Shown piece after piece: positions 34,010 to 40,169 of a stretch of 40,169 nucleotides of DNA. Location of the stretch: positions 1 through 40,169 of the forward strand of contig JAIUOG010000010.1 in assembly GCA_020161725.1 (NCBI GenBank), written 5' to 3'. How positions within the stretch are numbered: the first letter of the stretch is position 1; every line of letters begins with the position of its first letter. The DNA comes from Pseudomonadota bacterium (GTDB lineage Bacteria; Pseudomonadota; Gammaproteobacteria; Legionellales; Legionellaceae). The notes below the pieces were generated by a model that was given only the letters and a program-made list of their open reading frames with translations, was not told where the DNA came from and ran no database searches. Made by a program: the position numbers and the translations under genes.

Positions 34010-34990
34010 TTAGGCAAAATCAAAAAAATGGGTCTGTCCTTGATCTAATATAAAAAAATCATCCGTTGAAAGTTTGTATTTTTGAAGGGCCAAATTTAAA
34101 TCTTCAACTGGCTTATCAACGGCTTCTGCTGATAATTTAAAGGTACCGAAATGCATACCTATTGATTGTTTTGCTTGCAAGTCTAAATGTGCTTTTACTG
34201 CTTCTTCAGGGCTCATATGCACAGGTTTCATAAACCATTGTGGCTGATAAGCACCAATACCTATCAATGCCAAATCAATGGAGCCAAGGCGTTTGGCTAT
34301 TTCTTGATAGTGACTGGAATAACCGGCATCGCCACCAAAATAAAGGCTTGCTTGCTGATGCTTTATAACAAAACTGCCCCACAAGCTCTTACATTTATCA
34401 AATAAGGAACGTGAAGAAAAATGCTGGGTTGGCGCGAAAGTGATGTCTATTTCACCTAAATTGATAGCATCCCACCAATCTAATTCCGTAACATCAGTAA
34501 ACCCTACCTTCTGAACCAAGGCCTTATCCCCTAAGGCAACAATCACTTTTGAATCTCCTTTTTCTCTTAATTTTTTAAGCGTATCTAAATCTAAATGATC
34601 ATAATGATTATGGCTAATTAAGATAAGGTCGATTTTGGGTAGATCAGAAAAGTTAATGCCAGGGTCTCTTACACGTTTTGGCCCTACCGAAGAAAAAGGG
34701 CTTACTCGTTTAGACCAAACTGGGTCTGTTAAAATAGTAAAACCTGAAAATTGGATTAAAAAAGTAGCATGATTAACAAAGGTTATAGCCACCTCATGCG
34801 GATTTAAAAGCTTATCTAATTGAGGTTTAGCCTGATTTTGTATATAGGCAGGCCAAATTGCCATAGGGGTTTTATAAAACATGTATAATGCCTTTAAAAA
34901 CCCAGGCAATCCATTTTTAGGCAAAGTAGGGTTAAAAAATACTTTGCCATCATAATGATCAGATAATTTAAATTTCTTTTTCAACATCAA
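34010..34990 (-). CDS. MBL-fold hydrolase, NAPE-PLD/UlaG-like
   Basis: 326-aa metallo-beta-lactamase-fold enzyme. SHNHYDHLD gives the HxHxDH metal motif (His127, His129, Asp131, His132); FVNHATFLIQFSGFTILTDPVWS, APTQHFSSR, YFGGDAGYSS and GMHFGTF add the remaining ligands in the order seen in N-acylphosphatidylethanolamine phospholipase D-like proteins (each quoted in part). The bacterial members' substrate is usually unknown; a phospholipid is possible. It starts 11 nt after prlC on the same strand, probably one transcript. Confidence 0.85.
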   Translation of the reverse strand: MMLKKKFKLSDHYDGKVFFNPTLPKNGLPGFLKALYMFYKTPMAIWPAYIQNQAKPQLDKLLNPHEVAITFVNHATFLIQFSGFTILTDPVWSKRVSPFSSVGPKRVRDPGINFSDLPKIDLILISHNHYDHLDLDTLKKLREKGDSKVIVALGDKALVQKVGFTDVTELDWWDAINLGEIDITFAPTQHFSSRSLFDKCKSLWGSFVIKHQQASLYFGGDAGYSSHYQEIAKRLGSIDLALIGIGAYQPQWFMKPVHMSPEEAVKAHLDLQAKQSIGMHFGTFKLSAEAVDKPVEDLNLALQKYKLSTDDFFILDQGQTHFFDFA

Positions 34991-35001
34991 AACCTATTCA
35001 A

Positions 35002-37023
35002 TTATTTTGCGACTACCTCTTCAATGCCATTATGTCTTAGCAAAGCATCTGTTGTGGCAGGTTTTCCTCTAAAATCAAGATAAGCTTCTTTCGCCTTCTT
35101 AGAACCGCCTACTTCTAAGATGGATTTTAAGAAGTCATGTCCTGTTTTTCCGTTAAAGATGCCTTCATCTTCAAAGCGTGCAAAAGCATCCGAGGATAAA
35201 ACTTCCGCCCATTTATAACTATAGTAGCCAGCAGAATAACCACCAGCAAAAATATGAGAAAAACTGTGTTGAAAGCGATTATAGCTAGCAATAGGGACTA
35301 CTGTTGTTTGTTGACGAACTTCTTGCAAGACTTGGCTAATAAAATTAGGTTCCGTCTGGTATTCTTCATGAATACGAAAATCAAATATCGAAAACTCCAA
35401 TTGACGCATCATAGCCATTGCTGATTGGAAATTCTTTGCTCTTAGCAATTTATCAAACAGTTCTTTAGGTAAGGATTCACCTGTTTCAATATGCTTAGAA
35501 AGTAAAGTTAAGACCTCTTCATCCCAGCACCAATTTTCGAAAAATTGGCTAGGCAATTCAACGGCATCCCATTCAACGCCATTAATACCGGAAGCACTGA
35601 GATAATCAACCTTAGTTAAAACATGGTGTAAACAATGACCGCATTCATGAAAAAGGGTAATCACTTCATCATGAGAAAGCATACCTTCAAGCCCTGCTGA
35701 AGGTTTAGCAAAATTGCAAGTTAGAGTTGCTATCGGCAGCTGTATTGCTGTGTCGGATAATTTACGGCGGCTTTGCAGCGAATCCATCCAAGCGCCCCCT
35801 CTTTTATGAGGTCTTGCGTAAAGATCAGCATAAATATAACCACGAGCTCGTTTATTTTCATCCAAAACTTGATAGCATTTAACATCTGGATGCCAAACAT
35901 CCACATTTTTCACTTCAGCTAAGCTAACACCATAGAGTTTATTGATAATAGTAAAAAGCCCTTCCATAACTTGATTTTGTGTAAAATAAGGTCTTAATTC
36001 TTCCTGTGAAATAGCATAAAGCGCCTGGCTTCTTTTTTCAGACATATAGGCAACATCCCAGGGCGCTAATTCATTTAAACCATATTCTTTGTTTGCAAAC
36101 TCTTTTAAACCCTCAAAATCGTTGTAGGCTTGAGGATGCGCTTTATCAGCTAAATCATAAAGAAAATCTTTGACCTCTTTGGTACTAGCCGCCATCTTCG
36201 TTGCCAAAGAAAGTTCTGCATAATTAGCAAAACCTAAAAGATGCGCTTTTTCTTGGCGAAGCTTCAGCATATCGTCCATTAGTGAGGAATTATCAAATTC
36301 TTTAGCATTAGGTCCGCAATCTGAAGCACGAGTCACATAGGCTTGGTATATTTCCTCACGCAAAGCCCTATCATCAGCATAGGTAATGACCGCTAGATAA
36401 CAAGGGATTTCAAGATTTAGTACATAGCCCTCCAATTCTTTCTCGGTAGCTAATTCTTTAGCCGTGTTGAGAGCATGCTTAGGGATACCTGTTAATCGAG
36501 ACTCATCCTTAACATGAAGGCTGTAGGCATGCGTTGCATCAAGGATATTATTTTCAAACTGATTGGCAAGTTCGGATAATCTAGTTTGTATGGCTTCAAA
36601 ATGCGGTTTCTTCTCTTTGGATAAAGCAACACCTGATAATTCAAAACCTAAAAGCGCGTCTTCGACTATTTTTTCCTGGACTTTATTTAAGGAGCTTGGA
36701 TCAATAGACTTAATCGCTTGGTATAGCTTTTCATTTTGACCAAGAGCCGCATCATAGGCTGATAATTTAGGCAAACAGGCTTGATAGCATTTTCTAAGCG
36801 ATTCTGAATTAACTACTGCATGTAAATGCGATAAGGGCGACCAAAAACGTTCTAAGGCATCGTCCATATCTTCCATGGGATGCATCAAATTTTCCCAAGT
36901 ATATTGAGTATCTTCTTTTAAAATTGAATCAACAATCGCTAAATTTGATTTTAATAACTCATTTAATTTGATTTCAAAATGAGTTAAATCAACTGAACTA
37001 AATTGAGGCAGGTTATCTGACAT
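35002..37023 (-). CDS. prlC: Oligopeptidase A (M3 metallopeptidase)
   Basis: Cytosolic zinc endopeptidase degrading short peptides and signal peptides. 673 aa, close to the E. coli length. The zinc site is LFHECGHCLHH with His459, Glu460 and His463; VEWDAVELPSQFFENWCWD supplies the third ligand Glu. The end GGYSAGYYSYKWAEVLSSDA is typical of M3 enzymes. A transcription unit with the MBL gene 11 nt downstream is likely. Secure. Confidence 0.95.
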   Translation of the reverse strand: MSDNLPQFSSVDLTHFEIKLNELLKSNLAIVDSILKEDTQYTWENLMHPMEDMDDALERFWSPLSHLHAVVNSESLRKCYQACLPKLSAYDAALGQNEKLYQAIKSIDPSSLNKVQEKIVEDALLGFELSGVALSKEKKPHFEAIQTRLSELANQFENNILDATHAYSLHVKDESRLTGIPKHALNTAKELATEKELEGYVLNLEIPCYLAVITYADDRALREEIYQAYVTRASDCGPNAKEFDNSSLMDDMLKLRQEKAHLLGFANYAELSLATKMAASTKEVKDFLYDLADKAHPQAYNDFEGLKEFANKEYGLNELAPWDVAYMSEKRSQALYAISQEELRPYFTQNQVMEGLFTIINKLYGVSLAEVKNVDVWHPDVKCYQVLDENKRARGYIYADLYARPHKRGGAWMDSLQSRRKLSDTAIQLPIATLTCNFAKPSAGLEGMLSHDEVITLFHECGHCLHHVLTKVDYLSASGINGVEWDAVELPSQFFENWCWDEEVLTLLSKHIETGESLPKELFDKLLRAKNFQSAMAMMRQLEFSIFDFRIHEEYQTEPNFISQVLQEVRQQTTVVPIASYNRFQHSFSHIFAGGYSAGYYSYKWAEVLSSDAFARFEDEGIFNGKTGHDFLKSILEVGGSKKAKEAYLDFRGKPATTDALLRHNGIEEVVAK

Positions 37024-37086
37024 CTTTCTTCTCTATTAAGCAAATAGTTAGCATAACATCGAATTGATTAAGCCTCTATCCTTCTA

Positions 37087-38355
37087 TCAATTAGGTACTA
37101 AATTTATATTGTTGCCTAAAGGAGGTTCACCGCCCGCTACAGGTGGTTGAAATAAAGAATGCGCTGATAAAAATGTTTTAGCCTTTGTAAAATCAATTGC
37201 TTCTGGCACAGCTGATTTTTCAATTTTACGGTTAGCATAAAACACAGCAAAGGTAATAAGCAGTATTAATATCGAACCCACCACCGGGAAAACAGGGCTT
37301 ACAGCAACTAGTGCTGGAATTGAAAATAACATCCCTATAAACAGGGCAGCCGTATTGATAACACTAAGCATTAAGCGCTTTTGATCATGATCCATTCTTT
37401 TTTGAAGAATTTCATTAAATTGTTCTATTTCAGTTCTATTTACAAGATCGGGATCAGCTAAAAGAGTCTTATATTCAGCCGCCAAACCCTCTAATCGGCT
37501 AAGGTCGATATAAGCTCTTAAACCTGCAACTAAAATATCGTAAAAGAAAAGAACGATTGTTATATACATGCTGACAGGCGCTAAAGCACCTGTTAACACA
37601 AAACAACCTAAAACACCGGCAATAAGCCAAACGAGATCATTTGCAATTTCATGCCATCGTCTTTTAAGCTGCTCTAAAAATCGAACCTGCCAATCTAAGC
37701 TATATTCCTTACTCTTTTCATCAAAAATAATAAGATGTTTTAACAGCATAAAAAAATTATTAGCTAAGCGAGGAACAAAAAAGAGCCAGGATAACCAGTT
37801 AAATAAAGGGCCGCTAAAATTTTCAATGAATTTAACTGCTCGCCCATAAAACTGCTTTTCAAAGAAAGGAACGAGAACAACAAACATTCGTCTTGTTCTA
37901 ACTGAAAAAACTCGATGCCAATTGAAAAAAAGATGATTCGAACGCACGTATTGCGATAGAGAAAAAGGCTCTTTTATCGCCTCTTCTTTTGGTAAAGATT
38001 TTAGTAAAGAACGATATTCATTTTTATGGTTTTTTAATTTTTCTGCTTCTCGAGATATATCCAGATAATGCGCATATAAATGCTCTAAAATCTCTGCTAA
38101 GACAAGGGCATCATACAGTTTTTCATTAAATGATTGAATATCTTCGTCGGTAATCTCTTGCGGTTCTTTTGTTAAAAGATGAGCGATATCAGCACATAAG
38201 ACAGAATATTCAAATTGCAATACAAGATGCGAGCTTGTCAATTTTTTAAAATTAACAACATTTTTTTGAACCAATTCATTGGCTTCTAATCCTTCGGGAG
38301 CAATAAAAGGAGTGTCACTATTTAATCTTATTAACCTATTTAACGTCGCTGTCAT
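37087..38355 (-). CDS. Multi-pass membrane protein of unknown function
   Basis: 422 aa. The N-terminal 150 residues are polar and helical; about five membrane segments follow (around 155-170, 185-210, 242-275, 335-350, 352-372), with a charged coiled section between (RAYIDLSRLEGLAAEYKTLL...). It ends in a Pro/Gly-rich tail. I do not recognise a domain; the overall look resembles Legionella-specific membrane proteins. 63 bp upstream of prlC on the same strand. Divergent from transketolase across 197 bp. Confidence 0.72.
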   Translation of the reverse strand: MTATLNRLIRLNSDTPFIAPEGLEANELVQKNVVNFKKLTSSHLVLQFEYSVLCADIAHLLTKEPQEITDEDIQSFNEKLYDALVLAEILEHLYAHYLDISREAEKLKNHKNEYRSLLKSLPKEEAIKEPFSLSQYVRSNHLFFNWHRVFSVRTRRMFVVLVPFFEKQFYGRAVKFIENFSGPLFNWLSWLFFVPRLANNFFMLLKHLIIFDEKSKEYSLDWQVRFLEQLKRRWHEIANDLVWLIAGVLGCFVLTGALAPVSMYITIVLFFYDILVAGLRAYIDLSRLEGLAAEYKTLLADPDLVNRTEIEQFNEILQKRMDHDQKRLMLSVINTAALFIGMLFSIPALVAVSPVFPVVGSILILLITFAVFYANRKIEKSAVPEAIDFTKAKTFLSAHSLFQPPVAGGEPPLGNNINLVPN

Positions 38356-38552
38356 ATAATCTTAAATCTCTTAACAAGCCCAGATATTCCCAAAAAATAA
38401 ACAGAAAGTAAACTTTTAGAATCAAAGGCCGATAATATTAACAACATAAAATCATTATGTAAATATATTATACAGAAAATTGCAGTTAACTTGCTGATTG
38501 AATGCTTCTGAGCGACAATAACTGACTCCTCAAAATCATAAAAAAATGCTCT

Positions 38553-40169
38553 ATGAATCTTTCTACTAAAGAGTTAGCTAATGCCATTCGATTTTTAAGT
38601 ATTGATGCGGTTGAAAAGGCCCAATCAGGTCACCCAGGGATGCCGCTTGGAATGGCTGATATTGCCACTGTCCTTTGGACGAAATTCCTCCAACATAGTC
38701 CTAATAACCCATATTGGTTTAATCGCGATCGTTTTGTCTTATCTAATGGCCATGGCTCGATGTTGCTTTATTCATTATTGCATTTAGCTGGCTATAAACT
38801 GAGCATCGATGATTTAAAAGCCTTTAGGCAATTACATTCAAAAACACCAGGGCATCCTGAATATGCACATACACCAGGCGTGGAAACAACGACAGGCCCA
38901 CTAGGTCAAGGGCTTGCTAACGCCGTTGGTTTTGCTATCGCTGAGAAAAATTTAGCAGCAAACTTTAATCGCCCTGATTTTGATTTAGTGAATCATTATA
39001 CCTATACCTTTATTGGTGATGGCTGTCTGATGGAAGGTATTTCACACGAAGCAGCCTCTTTAGCTGGCACCCTGCAATTAGGTAAGTTAATTGTTTTTTA
39101 TGATGATAATGGTATTTCCATTGATGGTAAGGTAGAAGGGTGGTTTAGCGATAATAACAAAGAGCGCTTTGCAGCTTACCATTGGCAGGTAATAGGCCCT
39201 ATTGATGGCCATAACCCAGAAGAAATTGAAGCTGCCATCTATAAAGCTCAAGAAGAAAAGACAAAACCTAGCCTTATCATTTGTAAAACAGAAATTGGTT
39301 TTGGCTCTCCACTTGCTAACTCTGAAAAAGCGCATGGTTCACCTTTAGGTGCACAAGCAATTGAAGCGGTGAGATCTACTTTTAATTGGTCTCATGCACC
39401 TTTTGTAATACCAGAAGAATATTATCAAGCCTGGAGCAATAAAGAAAAAGGGCAAGCAATTGAAGATGGTTGGTTAAGCCTCTGTGTCCAATATGAAAAA
39501 AAATATCCTGAAGCCTATCATGATTTTCTTCGCCGTATAAATGGCTGCCTTCCTGACAATTGGCAAGAATTTGCTGCTAATTTTATTAAAGAATGCCAGG
39601 CTAATAATAAAACTTTAGCTACTCGCAAAAGCTCACAACTGTGCATCGAGCAATTTGCAGCTATTTTACCTGAAATGCTAGGTGGTTCTGCTGATTTAAC
39701 CGGTTCTAATAATACCAATTGGTCGGGCACTAAAGCGATAAAAGCGGAGGATTTCTCAGGCAATTATCTCAATTATGGTGTGCGTGAATTTGCAATGGCC
39801 GCCATTATGAATGGTCTTGCCCTTCACGGTGGCTTTATTCCCTATGGCGGCACTTTCCTAGTTTTTGCTGATTATGCCAGAAATGCCATTCGTCTAAGTG
39901 CTTTAATGAATCAACGCGTTATCTATGTTTTAACGCATGACTCCATTGGTTTAGGCGAAGATGGCCCAACGCATCAACCCATTGAACATGCAGCAATGCT
40001 TCGCTTAACGCCTAATTTAGATGTTTGGCGCCCGGCTGATCTCGTGGAAACGGCTGTAGCCTGGCAGCAAGCCTTAGATAAACATCACGGGCCTTCTGCT
40101 CTTTTATTATCAAGACAAAATTTAAAAGGTTTAGATCATTCTGACCAAAGTCTCGATTTAATTAAAAAA
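38553..40169 (+). CDS. tkt: Transketolase (runs off right edge)
   Basis: TPP-dependent transfer of two-carbon units in the pentose phosphate pathway. 539 codons visible of about 660. Start ATG at 38553 ([19 protein letters not shown]); [44 protein letters not shown], the TPP motif GDGCLMEG...DDNGISIDG, and in the pyrimidine domain [20 protein letters not shown] and [19 protein letters not shown] are all intact. The C-terminal domain lies outside. Which paralogue (tktA or tktB) cannot be said. Confidence 0.96.
   Translation, partial: MNLSTKELANAIRFLSIDAVEKAQSGHPGMPLGMADIATVLWTKFLQHSPNNPYWFNRDRFVLSNGHGSMLLYSLLHLAGYKLSIDDLKAFRQLHSKTPGHPEYAHTPGVETTTGPLGQGLANAVGFAIAEKNLAANFNRPDFDLVNHYTYTFIGDGCLMEGISHEAASLAGTLQLGKLIVFYDDNGISIDGKVEGWFSDNNKERFAAYHWQVIGPIDGHNPEEIEAAIYKAQEEKTKPSLIICKTEIGFGSPLANSEKAHGSPLGAQAIEAVRSTFNWSHAPFVIPEEYYQAWSNKEKGQAIEDGWLSLCVQYEKKYPEAYHDFLRRINGCLPDNWQEFAANFIKECQANNKTLATRKSSQLCIEQFAAILPEMLGGSADLTGSNNTNWSGTKAIKAEDFSGNYLNYGVREFAMAAIMNGLALHGGFIPYGGTFLVFADYARNAIRLSALMNQRVIYVLTHDSIGLGEDGPTHQPIEHAAMLRLTPNLDVWRPADLVETAVAWQQALDKHHGPSALLLSRQNLKGLDHSDQSLDLIKK

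Overview
The window looks like a chromosomal segment of a Legionella-type gammaproteobacterium. This rests on four things: AT-rich sequence, a FadE/PPK/EF-P/YajQ/oligopeptidase A/transketolase gene complement, a large ankyrin protein of the kind used as a Dot/Icm effector, and a tmRNA whose tag (ANDENFAGEAIAA) is close to the tag I recall for Legionella. The genus is an inference; no rRNA or other decisive marker is present.

Layout. 1-6.9 kb is core: a FadE-type acyl-CoA dehydrogenase (cut by the left edge), a small operon of a possible CYTH-like protein, a half-size ChrA transporter and polyphosphate kinase, the divergent epmB/efp pair (modifier and substrate), and a RimK-like ligase. 6.9-13.5 kb holds a small Trp/Gly/Arg/His-rich lipoprotein, a repeat-bearing spacer, yajQ, an MFS transporter preceded by a copy of the yajQ 5' end, a kinase-like/ankyrin protein, a Spy-like periplasmic protein and a LOG-family phosphoribohydrolase. 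14.1-18.9 kb carries an FAD oxidase fused to a methyltransferase, divergent from a lipoprotein and an LplT-like MFS protein. 18.9-21.1 kb is wreckage: a Fic gene with a nonsense codon and a frameshift, cut off by an ISL3-like element whose transposase is also frameshifted.

21.15-33.6 kb is the most interesting part. A 33/34-nt direct repeat marks both ends. The right copy is the 3' end of the intact tmRNA gene (ssrA, minus strand) and the left copy is a detached duplicate, which is the signature of an island integrated at ssrA. No integrase lies between the repeats. The cargo is defence-like: an unrecognised 250-aa protein and an FRG-domain protein on the minus strand. Divergent from them is a tightly overlapped plus-strand operon: one-TRD HsdS, HsdM, two-TRD HsdS, a 352-aa protein with a PD-(D/E)XK-like pattern, an AlbA-2/HATPase protein, HsdR and a YgjP-like metallopeptidase.

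34-40.2 kb returns to core: ssrA, an MBL-fold hydrolase, oligopeptidase A, a multi-pass membrane protein and the 5' part of transketolase (cut by the right edge).
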